Shown piece by piece: positions 17,669-26,939 of a stretch of 64,000 nucleotides of DNA. The notes below the pieces were generated by a model. That model worked only from the letters and a program-made list of their open reading frames with translations, was not told the DNA's origin and made no database searches. The first letter of the stretch is position 1. Each line of letters opens with the position of its first letter. The stretch lies in contig NZ_BMEC01000008.1 in the NCBI RefSeq assembly GCF_014636295.1, positions 124,001 to 188,000 of the forward strand, given 5' to 3'. Source of the stretch: Marivirga lumbricoides (GTDB lineage Bacteria > Bacteroidota > Bacteroidia > Cytophagales > Cyclobacteriaceae). Made by a program: the position numbers and the translations under genes.

Positions 17669-18541
17669 TCAATTCAAATCAGCTCTCACATTCTTAGAAG
17701 CTTCATCTGTGTAAATTACCATCTTAATTTTTACATTGACATTTTTATCGTTAATCTGTCCTGGGGTCCACTCCTTGAGGGATTGAGCAAATTTTAGCAC
17801 TTCTTTTTCAAGTTTAGTGGAAGCATTTGGATAAGCATCATATGCAGAAATATATCTATCATAAATCTTTTCAACCTTCTGCTTTATAGTGCTATTAATA
17901 AGATTGGCCTCCACTAATTTCCCTTCCTCATTAACCTTTAATTCAATAGCTATAAAGTTTTGTTCATCATTAGACTCTACGACTTTTCTTAATTTCTTTT
18001 CGAGACCATTAAGGAATGGCTTAGAATCTACTTCAGAGTAGTTAAAATAAATGTTTTTGTAATTAATGTTTGAATCATTAAGCCACTCTATTTCCTTTTC
18101 CCAGTTCTCAGAACCAAAAACTACCCTTCGCATGCAGTATCCTGCCTGATATTGACCTTCCTTATCTTTTTGTAAATAAAGTATATATTTTACTCCCTTC
18201 ATTCCCTTCCAACTACAGGATGAAATATTGCTTTCCTTTTTGTTTAACAGATTTTGTGGCCCATCAACTTTTATTGTTGAATCACTATAAGTGCCTTTAT
18301 ATATATTTATTACTTTAAAAATAGCAAGTACATCATCGCTTTCTGTATCTTCAAAACCAATTAATTTTCCTTGAAAAATTAAATCCGAACTGAAATTGCT
18401 TCGAACAAAATCTGGCTCAGTGCAATCACAAGCCTGATTTTTATTAATAAAGCCTAAACTTAAAATAAATATTAGAAATACATTTTTAGTTGCAATCAAT
18501 TGTTCCCATTTCTGCGGTTTGTAAATAAAATTTTCTTTCAT
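17669..18541 (-). CDS. Secreted protein: TIMP/NTR-like domain plus TonB-C-like domain
   Basis: 290 aa. N-terminal signal segment (about 15-37, VFLIFILSLGFINKNQA) immediately followed by CDCTEPDFVRSNFSSDLIFQ. The region about 38-135 has the pattern of the NTR/TIMP-like fold found in bacteria: a CxC at the mature N-terminus, FxxSDLIFxGKLIG, IYKGTY, SSCSW, and GYCMR, giving five or more cysteines. The second half (about 185-285) reads like a TonB C-terminal domain with IELKVNEEGKLVEANLI. Probably periplasmic or exported. I know no function for this pairing. It lies in the accessory run 17.1-19.5 kb. Confidence 0.6.
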   Translation of the reverse strand: MKENFIYKPQKWEQLIATKNVFLIFILSLGFINKNQACDCTEPDFVRSNFSSDLIFQGKLIGFEDTESDDVLAIFKVINIYKGTYSDSTIKVDGPQNLLNKKESNISSCSWKGMKGVKYILYLQKDKEGQYQAGYCMRRVVFGSENWEKEIEWLNDSNINYKNIYFNYSEVDSKPFLNGLEKKLRKVVESNDEQNFIAIELKVNEEGKLVEANLINSTIKQKVEKIYDRYISAYDAYPNASTKLEKEVLKFAQSLKEWTPGQINDKNVNVKIKMVIYTDEASKNVRADLN

Positions 18542-18612
18542 TTAATTTTCCAGAAGTATCTAATAATATCTCGAATTATAACTTAAAAATTTTAAGTTAT
18601 TAGAATGCTTCA

Positions 18613-18996
18613 TTATTCTCTTTTATAGAAAGGGATGGGCAACACTCTATGTGTTCCAACCACTTCATTTTTATATCTTCCAGGTAAAAAATTAACGGTT
18701 TTAACTATTTCTATCGCAATGGAGTCAGCTTTCGAGCAATTATCCAAGCCTTTAATGACTTTAACATCTTTTATACTGCCATCCTTTTGAACAATAAACT
18801 GTACATATGATTTACCTTCTTCAGAACACCCTTCCGGTAACCATAACAATGATATATTTGCTTCTATCAAGCTATCATAGCCACCAATCAATTGAGGCTG
18901 TAACTCATAATTAATAAATACATGAGTTGTATCCTGACTTTGGGCATGAGCTATAAACAAAAGAGATAAGCTTATAAACATCATTAGATTTTTCAT
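18613..18996 (-). CDS. Secreted TonB C-terminal-like domain protein A
   Basis: 127 aa with a signal peptide (MKNLMMFISLSLLFIAHAQS). The mature part has the TonB_C consensus in miniature: CSEEGKSYVQFIVQKDGSIK, then DVKVIKGLDNCSKADSIAIE and NFLPGRYKNEVVGTHRVLPIPF, that is, GxVxxxFxVxxDGxIxdvxVxxg...cD.eAlr.v...p.W.PG...g. There is no membrane anchor or proline-rich arm, so it cannot act as a normal energy transducer. Two cysteines (about 56 and 84) may pair. Paralogue of the 19129-19491 gene. Confidence 0.65.
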   Translation of the reverse strand: MKNLMMFISLSLLFIAHAQSQDTTHVFINYELQPQLIGGYDSLIEANISLLWLPEGCSEEGKSYVQFIVQKDGSIKDVKVIKGLDNCSKADSIAIEIVKTVNFLPGRYKNEVVGTHRVLPIPFYKRE

Positions 18997-19128
18997 TTCT
19001 ACTTTCCTTAAAGGTAAAATACTATTGTTGGCTAAAAACGCTACTATATAAGTATATTTTACTAACGTATAGACACATCTTCCTCATCATTAATCATTAA
19101 TATCTCCTTATTCACGAAAAAATAAAGC

Positions 19129-19491
19129 TCATTTATGAAACGGTACTGCTATAACCTTTACTACTTCTGTTTTCTCTCCTTGTTTAATTGCCGGAATATA
19201 TTTAACTAGTTTAACTAGCTCAATGGCGATAGAATCTGCTATTGGACAATTTTGCAAGCCTTTTATAATTTCCAGATTCTTAACTTCTCCGTTCTTTGAA
19301 ACAATATGTTTGACGTACGATTTACCTTCTATTGGACAATTCCCGTCCAACTTCAATTTGGATGCATTTATATCGTATAAACTATCAAGGTTTGTTTGGA
19401 TAAATGCAGTCTGAGAATAATTGCTTGCTTCTTGACATCGAGCCAAGTTCGCTATAAGAAAAAATGAAATTAAAAGAAATAATGTTCTCAT
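19129..19491 (-). CDS. Secreted TonB C-terminal-like domain protein B
   Basis: 120 aa from ATG 19491 (a TTG three codons upstream would overlap the preceding gene). Signal peptide MRTLFLLISFFLIANLARCQ. The mature domain repeats the pattern of the neighbour at 18613: GNCPIEGKSYVKHIVSKNGE, NLEIIKGLQNCPIADSIAIE, then a terminal IAVPF. Cysteines fall in the same places as in that paralogue, so the two are a tandem duplication that has diverged. It begins 2 bp after the stop of the large lipoprotein gene, so the two are probably co-transcribed. Confidence 0.65.
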   Translation of the reverse strand: MRTLFLLISFFLIANLARCQEASNYSQTAFIQTNLDSLYDINASKLKLDGNCPIEGKSYVKHIVSKNGEVKNLEIIKGLQNCPIADSIAIELVKLVKYIPAIKQGEKTEVVKVIAVPFHK

Positions 19492-19493
19492 GA

Positions 19494-20999
19494 TTAACAA
19501 TCGTTTAAATTTAACACTGCGTTTGGTATTAGTTGGTAATCAATAGGATAATTGTAAATGGGCTTTTCATTAATAAACTGTTTCATAAAATAGAAATATT
19601 TATCCGATATCTCACTCCAGTTGGGTAATTGCGTAAAATCATTAGAAACTTCACTAAGCCATAGTAAGTATTCTGTAAAAACTGCAGTACCTGGTTCTTC
19701 AAATGCAAGACAACAAAGGCCTCCATGAGTTAAATCATGATATAATTTGGCTTCAAATTCTATATTTGATCTTCCGACATTTGAGTATTGGTTTAGGCCA
19801 CCGTAAAATAAATCTTGGTAACCATGAAAAAATTCTTCTCCAAAAGTAGTCTCATTTATTAATTCGGAAGATTTAAATGTAATATCAGAAGTTGAATAAT
19901 TATAACCCCCCGGAACATCTTGTGTCCCATCAATTTTAAAACAAAACTTCTTTTCTTCTCCAACAACGTATTCAAAAATTTGAAGGTTTGTGCATTTTGT
20001 TAGGTAATTGTCAACAACATTTTTTAGTTTAAAATTATCCCTGGTTGATAATTCATTGCAATTACTAATGTCTTCTAATCCAGTAGTAATTGCTGTGCAA
20101 CCTCCTTCGCCATCTGATACAAACCCTTGTTTACAAACACAGTTCCCCTCCGAATTAAGCACCATGTTCTCTCCACAATCAGGCACACACTCCCCATTCT
20201 CATCAGCTACATAGTTCTCACTACAAATTACTGCATCACAATCCACCCACATGCCTTCGATAAATGGATGAGCACACAAGCCATTAGGGCCTGAGGGGTT
20301 TGCTGAACCTCCCCCTCCACCACCCGGGTTGCTAGGATCTGGTGGCGCTAGCTCATCTGGCTCACAAACCATAGTAGATCCATCATAGGTACATCGTGTA
20401 GCAACAATCCTATCACCAACTGAAGTCTGTACACACCACCAGTGATCAATTATGCTACAGTTTCCTCCAGATCTATTACTTATTTCATTCTGGCTCTGAG
20501 GATTAGTTTGCCCTATTAAATTACCGTTTTCATATACTAATATTTGCTTAACTTCCTCTCCCCAATCACTTACTAAAAAATAACCTGTGAACTCCGCTGT
20601 GTTTTCTGTTGGTACAGGCATTACATATTCAAGTACTACTTCATCCTTCTCATCTTTATAGGCCCTTCCAAACGAAGTGTAATCTACAGGGAAGCGTTTG
20701 GTTCCTTCACCTGAGCTTACATATCTTTTGCCTTCTTCACCCCCTATACTTTTAGTGGGGAAGAACAATACATCACCTACGTTCAATTCTTTGTAAATGG
20801 CCAAATCCCATAATATATCAATTGAAGTGTCTGAACCATTAGTTCTGGCATTTGCATTTTGTTTTTTGCGGGCATTAAAAGCTTCTTTTACTTCTTCAAT
20901 GGTAATGTCTTTTGCTTCTTCCAGCTGAATTACTTCTTCCTGATTACAGGAAAAGAAGAGGATGAGCAAGAAGCTACAGTAAAGGGAGAGCCTTTTCAT
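19494..20999 (-). CDS. Large lipoprotein with cysteine-rich linker and degenerate metallopeptidase-like C-domain
   Basis: 501 aa from ATG 20999. Signal peptide with lipobox ILFFSC (Cys18). The N-terminal domain (about 30-230) contains WWCVQTSVGDRIVATRC. A Pro/Gly/Asn-rich linker (PPDPSNPGGGGGGSANPSG) leads into an EGF-like cysteine block (about 245-310, e.g. CGENMVLNSEGNCVCKQGF). The C-terminal domain has EEFFHGYQDLFYGG and, about 30 residues on, NIEFEAKLYHDL. This echoes Bacteroidota proteins with an HExxHAYQ motif and a downstream Glu, but the first His is a Glu here, so zinc peptidase activity is unlikely. Probably a surface lipoprotein; upstream gene of the TonB-C-like pair. Confidence 0.6.
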   Translation of the reverse strand: MKRLSLYCSFLLILFFSCNQEEVIQLEEAKDITIEEVKEAFNARKKQNANARTNGSDTSIDILWDLAIYKELNVGDVLFFPTKSIGGEEGKRYVSSGEGTKRFPVDYTSFGRAYKDEKDEVVLEYVMPVPTENTAEFTGYFLVSDWGEEVKQILVYENGNLIGQTNPQSQNEISNRSGGNCSIIDHWWCVQTSVGDRIVATRCTYDGSTMVCEPDELAPPDPSNPGGGGGGSANPSGPNGLCAHPFIEGMWVDCDAVICSENYVADENGECVPDCGENMVLNSEGNCVCKQGFVSDGEGGCTAITTGLEDISNCNELSTRDNFKLKNVVDNYLTKCTNLQIFEYVVGEEKKFCFKIDGTQDVPGGYNYSTSDITFKSSELINETTFGEEFFHGYQDLFYGGLNQYSNVGRSNIEFEAKLYHDLTHGGLCCLAFEEPGTAVFTEYLLWLSEVSNDFTQLPNWSEISDKYFYFMKQFINEKPIYNYPIDYQLIPNAVLNLNDC

Positions 21000-21366
21000 T
21001 AACAAGTATTTTAAGGTTTATTACCGGGTTCTTTCAAAACAATTAAAAACTCTCCTTAAATGTGTGAAAAGAATTGAGCAGGATACTCTCCTGAGAAGAA
21101 AAAAGCCAAATAAATTTCACTTTGTAGGTTTGCCAAAGCAAGCAATTCAAACCTCACTTTGGTCGGTGCTACTTTATTCAAAAAGTTTTGAACCGGATTG
21201 ACAAATGAAAGTCTCTAAAAAACTTAATAAATGCAAGAAATATTACTATTAACTTTAAATGGGAAGGTTGATTACTTCTACATATATTAACAATAAAAAC
21301 ACGCCTCCTTCCTGTCAGTTGAATTATAATGCTTAATTTTGCACCCTGAAATAAAAAAATTTACTC
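21000..21366. other. Gene-free divergent region upstream of gltX
   Basis: 367 bp between the divergent lipoprotein gene and gltX. It contains a -7-like TAGGTTTG near 21125 and the gltX candidate box at 21334-21341. I see no ORF, no tRNA fold and no repeat in it. Confidence 0.6.
21334..21341 (+). promoter_or_regulatory. Candidate -7 box for gltX
   Basis: TAATTTTG matches the Bacteroidota -7 consensus TAnnTTTG and lies 25 bp upstream of the gltX start. A TTG occurs upstream but at a shorter spacing than usual. Confidence 0.4.
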
Positions 21367-22908
21367 ATGAGTACAGCTGTACGCGTAAGATTTGCCCCTA
21401 GCCCCACAGGCGCTTTACATGTGGGTGGTTTAAGAACTGCCCTTTATAATTATCTGTATGCCAAAAAAATGGGTGGCACCTTCATTTTAAGAATAGAAGA
21501 TACTGACCAAAACCGTTTTGTAGATACTGCCGAAGATTATATTAAAGAATCTCTGGAATGGATTGGTATTACACCTGATGAAAGCCCCTGGAACGATAAA
21601 GGAAGCGTAGGCCCTTACCGCCAAAGTGAGCGAAAGGCAATGTACAAGGAATATGCCCAGCAATTGGTAGAGGCCGGACATGCCTATTATGCATTTGATA
21701 CTTCCGAAGAGTTGGATGCTATGCGTGAGCGATTGAAAGCTGCGAGAGTGGATAACCCGCAGTACAATGCCATCACCCGCATGCAAATGAAAAACTCTCT
21801 GACACTTTCTGCAGAAGAGTTGAAGTCAAAAATGGATGCCGGTGAGCCTTATGTAATTCGTTTAAAAGTGCCAAGAAAAGACGAAGTACGTTTAAACGAT
21901 TTGGTACGAGGATGGGTAATGGTACACTCCTCCCAAATTGATGACAAAATTTTAATGAAATCGGACGGAATGCCAACTTATCACTTGGCGAATGTGGTAG
22001 ATGATCATTTAATGGGAATTACGCATGTAATCCGTGGAGAAGAATGGTTGCCTTCAGCCCCTCTACACGTTTTATTATATCAGTTTTTCGGCTGGGAAGA
22101 TACTATGCCACAATTTGCCCACTTACCATTATTATTAAAACCGGATGGGAATGGTAAGTTGAGTAAGCGTGATGCCGATAAGCATGGCTTCCCTATTTTT
22201 CCTTTACAATGGAAGGATCCTGCTTCCGGCGAAGATGTTGCCGGTTTTAGGGAAGATGGTTATTTACCTGATGCTTTAACCAACTTTCTGGCCTTTTTAG
22301 GATGGAACCCCGGCACGGAGCAGGAAATTTTTAGCAAAGAGGAACTGGTTGATGCATTTAGCATTGAAAGAATTGGCAAATCAGGCACCAAATTCGATAT
22401 TAATAAAGCTAAGTGGTTCAACCAGCAGTACTTAAAAAGCAAAGACAATGCTGAATTGGCTCATTACTTATTAAAAGATCTGGAAACCCATGGAAAATCA
22501 GCCAGTAAAGAAACAGCAGAAAATGTAGTAAACGCATTGAAAGAGCGCGTTACTTTCCCTCACGAATTTTACACTGAAGGAATATTTTTCTTTGAAAAGC
22601 CTACGGTATATGATGAGCAGGTAATTTCTAAAAAATGGACTTCTGATGCTGTAAAAGTATTGAAGCTATATGCTGTAGCATTGGAAAAAGAATCTTTTAT
22701 AGATGCAGAAAAAGCAAAAGTTCTTTTAACCGATGTTTTAGAGCAAGAAGGAATAGGAATGGGTAAAGTAATGCAGGCATTGCGAGTATCTATTACCGGC
22801 AAGGGTGCCGGCCCGGACTTAATGGAAATAATTAGCATACTGGGCAAGGATGAAATAACCGAACGCATCCGTTTAGCGTTAGATACGCTACAGGACCAAG
22901 TAAAATAA
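21367..22908 (+). CDS. gltX: Glutamyl-tRNA synthetase
   Basis: 513 aa class I synthetase. HIGH-type motif PSPTGALHVGGLRTALYNYL (11-30, with HVGG at 18-21), LRIEDTDQNR (41-50), and the KMSKS counterpart KLSKRDADKHG (264 onward). The C-terminal anticodon-binding helical domain has the usual GMGKVMQALRVSITGKGAGPDL. It charges tRNA-Glu; in many bacteria it also mischarges tRNA-Gln for later amidation. Length is normal for the bacterial type. The next gene starts 2 bp after the stop. Confidence 0.97.
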   Translation: MSTAVRVRFAPSPTGALHVGGLRTALYNYLYAKKMGGTFILRIEDTDQNRFVDTAEDYIKESLEWIGITPDESPWNDKGSVGPYRQSERKAMYKEYAQQLVEAGHAYYAFDTSEELDAMRERLKAARVDNPQYNAITRMQMKNSLTLSAEELKSKMDAGEPYVIRLKVPRKDEVRLNDLVRGWVMVHSSQIDDKILMKSDGMPTYHLANVVDDHLMGITHVIRGEEWLPSAPLHVLLYQFFGWEDTMPQFAHLPLLLKPDGNGKLSKRDADKHGFPIFPLQWKDPASGEDVAGFREDGYLPDALTNFLAFLGWNPGTEQEIFSKEELVDAFSIERIGKSGTKFDINKAKWFNQQYLKSKDNAELAHYLLKDLETHGKSASKETAENVVNALKERVTFPHEFYTEGIFFFEKPTVYDEQVISKKWTSDAVKVLKLYAVALEKESFIDAEKAKVLLTDVLEQEGIGMGKVMQALRVSITGKGAGPDLMEIISILGKDEITERIRLALDTLQDQVK

Positions 22909-22910
22909 TT

Positions 22911-23147
22911 ATGAGCAGGAAGAAAAAAGGTGATTCAGATAAAAAGAAACAAGAGCCAACCGTAAATCCTGAATTAAAGGGGTTTGATGTGAAGATAGAC
23001 ACTTTTGGTGAAATTAAAACCAGTTTCGATATTGATAGAATTAATGCTTTCCTGAATAAAGAGGTTGAAGATAAAAAACTAAAGAATAGAGAGGACTTAG
23101 ATTTTATTAAGAAAAAGAAAAACATCAATAAAGATGAAGAAGAATAA
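22911..23147 (+). CDS. Small charged protein co-transcribed with gltX
   Basis: 78 aa, highly charged, no signal or membrane segment. It begins MSRKKKGDSDKKKQEPTVNP and has a central predicted fold, GFDVKIDTFGEIKTSFDIDR (about 24-43), followed by a Lys/Glu-rich tail. The start lies 2 bp after the gltX stop and the gene ends at a terminator, so it is the second gene of a gltX operon. I do not know a named family, but a short acidic/basic protein directly after gltX seems typical of related genomes. Function unknown. Confidence 0.7.
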   Translation: MSRKKKGDSDKKKQEPTVNPELKGFDVKIDTFGEIKTSFDIDRINAFLNKEVEDKKLKNREDLDFIKKKKNINKDEEE

Positions 23148-23175
23148 AAATGCCCTGCTTAGGTGGGGCATTTTT
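23146..23175. terminator. Bidirectional terminator after gltX operon
   Basis: Arms AAAAATGCCC (23146-23155) and GGGCATTTTT (23166-23175) are perfectly complementary with a 10-nt loop and followed by T on both strands. The stop codon of the 78-aa gene overlaps the first arm. It serves the convergent 3D-domain gene as well. Confidence 0.85.
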
Positions 23176-23189
23176 TATTCTAATCAATT

Positions 23190-23624
23190 TTACTCTTCCA
23201 TACCTTCTTCAGGAATATAAATAGCTACTTCCTGCTTCCCCCAATTTCTGGCTTTCTCTTCGTTAAGCCCCATATAAATATCTATTTTATTAGTCCAGCG
23301 TTTATTCATTTTGTCCTTTACCAGAAATGTACCTTCCAAGCCCTCAATTTTTACTCTGGTATTATGAGAAAGGCCACTATCTAGCAAATCCCGGGAAATG
23401 GCTATTGCCTTCATTCCGGGTTTAAGTGTATCGCCCCATGCTGCAACGCCAACGCTTCCTTTCTTAGTTTGCGCTTCTGTTGAATTATACGCTGTAGCCA
23501 TTACATTAAGTGTGTCATAGTTGGTGGTGCTGGTTTTTTCGCCTTCACTGTCACAACCCGCAATAAATAGTGCTACCACTAAAAATGCATAAATGCTGTT
23601 TTTTCTGTAAAATCTTTCCATCAC
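23190..23624 (-). CDS. 3D-domain lipoprotein
   Basis: 144 aa. Lipobox LFIAGC with Cys24. The rest is a 3D (Asp-Asp-Asp) double-psi beta-barrel domain: VMATAYNSTEAQTKKGS (about 41-57), GMKAIAISRDLL, the conserved VKDKMN and NKIDIYMGLNEEKARNWGKQ (about 114-133), then VAIYIP. 3D domains are the catalytic part of lytic transglycosylases such as MltA and of resuscitation-type proteins. This one is a free-standing lipoprotein of minimum length, probably acting on or binding peptidoglycan in the periplasm. Convergent with the gltX operon through a shared terminator. Confidence 0.8.
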   Translation of the reverse strand: MMERFYRKNSIYAFLVVALFIAGCDSEGEKTSTTNYDTLNVMATAYNSTEAQTKKGSVGVAAWGDTLKPGMKAIAISRDLLDSGLSHNTRVKIEGLEGTFLVKDKMNKRWTNKIDIYMGLNEEKARNWGKQEVAIYIPEEGMEE

Positions 23625-23863
23625 AAATTATCTATTTAGACATTCTCAATATTAAATAATCCTTTTAAGCGGATATTGTTCAATTGTCTATTCAAATTTA
23701 ACGTGGCATTATCAATTAAAGATTAATTTCACATTATATAGAATTTAGATTAGGCATTCCAAAAACAGACGGGTGGAATTAAAACTACTCTACAAATAAG
23801 TATTGAAATTTGCGGAATCAATGGTTCATGAGTAATTTGAATCGTCAACAGAAACTTAAAGTT

Positions 23864-24640
23864 ATGTACCAAAATTCGCACGAAATAGACTACAAAATTA
23901 TTGGAGAGGGAGTTCAACTGGTAGAAATTGAGCTGGATCCGAATGAAACCGTCATTGCTGAAGCCGGAGCTATGGTTTACATGAACCAGGGTATCGATTT
24001 TGAAACTAAGATGGGGGATGGTTCCAACCCTAATGAAGGATTTATGGGTAAGCTGCTCTCTGCAGGCAGCAGGATTTTTACCGGTGAATCTTTGTTTATG
24101 ACACACTTCACCCACCGTGGGACAGGAAAAGCGACTGTTGCTTTTGCAGGCCCTTACCCAGGCACCGTTATTCCGATGGATTTAAAAGGCTGCTATCAAA
24201 ATGAAGTGATTGTTCAGAAAGATGCCTTTTTATGTGCTGCCCTGGGCACAAAAGTGGCCATTACTTTTAATAAACGTATTGGTTCAGGTTTGTTAGGAGG
24301 AGAAGGATTTATCCTCCAGAAGTTAAGTGGAAATGGAAAGGCATTTGTCCATGCAGGAGGAACAGTAATAGAAAAACATTTAAATAATGAAACACTAAGG
24401 ATCGATACAGGCTGCGTTGTAGGTTTCGAGTCTTCTTTGGATTTTAATATTCAAAGCAGCGGAGGGCTAAAATCGATGCTCTTTGGGGGAGAAGGTGTGT
24501 TTTTAGCAACCTTAAGTGGTACAGGCAGGGTTTGGTTACAATCCATGCCGATCAGAAAACTCATTCAGGCCATCGCACCATATGGCAGAAATTCCAATAA
24601 AGAAGGGGGCTCTTTACTCGGGAATTTTCTGGAAAGGTAA
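23864..24640 (+). CDS. TIGR00266/AIM24 family protein
   Basis: 258 aa from ATG 23864. I prefer this start to ATG 23828 because relatives begin close to HEIDYKIIG. Motifs: [20 protein letters not shown] (about 18-37), then [50 protein letters not shown] and [20 protein letters not shown]. The repeated glycine-rich beta-helix-like units are those of the AIM24 family (mitochondrial biogenesis AIM24 in yeast). The bacterial role is unknown. Soluble, no signal peptide. Single gene with a 240-bp upstream gap to the divergent 3D-domain gene. Confidence 0.88.
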   Translation: MYQNSHEIDYKIIGEGVQLVEIELDPNETVIAEAGAMVYMNQGIDFETKMGDGSNPNEGFMGKLLSAGSRIFTGESLFMTHFTHRGTGKATVAFAGPYPGTVIPMDLKGCYQNEVIVQKDAFLCAALGTKVAITFNKRIGSGLLGGEGFILQKLSGNGKAFVHAGGTVIEKHLNNETLRIDTGCVVGFESSLDFNIQSSGGLKSMLFGGEGVFLATLSGTGRVWLQSMPIRKLIQAIAPYGRNSNKEGGSLLGNFLER

Positions 24641-24659
24641 GTTAAGCCTTTAGCAAAAC

Positions 24660-25253
24660 TTATTTTCTAAGACCAAATCGGGGCAGCAACATGGGAACCT
24701 GCTCCTTATAATCTTCATATTCCTTTCCAAAAGTTCTTATCAATCGCTTTTCTTCGTACTGTACACCTATCATCAGGTAAATAAATAAGCAGACTGCGTG
24801 TAAGAGGTTGACATAGCTGGGGCTAAAAATTGCAAACCCGATCAAAAATAAGATAGTAGCAGTATATAAAGGATGGCGTATTCGGGCATAAATACCTGCC
24901 TTTTGTAGTTTTGGGCTTTTTTCTTCCTCTTTTAAGCCTAAAAAGGATCTAAAGCTGGTGTTTTTAAAAGACAGTTTGGTTAAAAGAAAGCCAAAAGTAG
25001 CAATAATCAAACCTACACTTTCAGATGATTTATTAATAGGCATAAAATAGACCGGCTCGATAAAACTTCCTAACAGTAAAACAGCCAAAATAAGAATAAC
25101 AGAAAGCAGGGTATAAAGTTTTCTGTAATTAAGCGGACTTATTCCTTTACCATAAGCTTTTAGCTTTAGCTTTTCAGAGGCAAGGAATGAATGGATAAAT
25201 CCAAAGATCAACCAGCCAAGAACAATCATTAAATAGTTAAATGGATAGCTCAT
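24660..25253 (-). CDS. Isoprenylcysteine-methyltransferase-like (NnrU/PEMT-type) membrane protein
   Basis: 197 aa from ATG 25253 (begins MSYPFNYLMIVLGWLIFGFI; a longer reading adds only a non-conserved leader). About five TM segments. The C-terminal signature is GIYARIRHPLYTATILFLIG (about 119-138) and YEEKRLIRTFGKEYEDYKEQ (about 168-187), ending in MLLPRFG. These are the SAM-binding and substrate motifs of ICMT/NnrU-type membrane methyltransferases. The real substrate in bacteria is usually unknown. Downstream of guaB on the same strand but separated by a hairpin terminator. Confidence 0.78.
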   Translation of the reverse strand: MSYPFNYLMIVLGWLIFGFIHSFLASEKLKLKAYGKGISPLNYRKLYTLLSVILILAVLLLGSFIEPVYFMPINKSSESVGLIIATFGFLLTKLSFKNTSFRSFLGLKEEEKSPKLQKAGIYARIRHPLYTATILFLIGFAIFSPSYVNLLHAVCLFIYLMIGVQYEEKRLIRTFGKEYEDYKEQVPMLLPRFGLRK

Positions 25254-25282
25254 GGAATAATTTTTAAGTGGTTTAAAAATGT

Positions 25283-25316
25283 AAAAAGGAAGCAACTATA
25301 AAAAATTACTTCCTTT
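25283..25316 (-). terminator. Terminator after guaB
   Basis: On the minus strand the stem AAAGGAAGTAA / TTGCTTCCTTT has one G-U pair, a 10-nt AT loop and a following T run. It lies 24 bp after the guaB stop codon. Confidence 0.7.
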
Positions 25317-25339
25317 CTTACTTTAAAGATTTAAAGAAT

Positions 25340-26830
<1,491 letters not shown>

Positions 26831-26845
26831 TTATTATTTGCAGGG

Positions 26846-26853
26846 CAAAATTA
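26846..26853 (-). promoter_or_regulatory. Candidate -7 box for guaB
   Basis: CAAAATTA on the plus strand, i.e. TAATTTTG on the minus strand, fits TAnnTTTG and lies 33 bp upstream of the guaB start in the 127-bp divergent gap with the cstA-like gene. Confidence 0.4.
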
Positions 26854-26939
26854 CAACTATACTTTGGTTTTAGGAAATTTGTGGAAGCTATTATTTTTAT
26901 TTGTACATTTAATTATGTGTCGAAAATAATTAAAGATAG

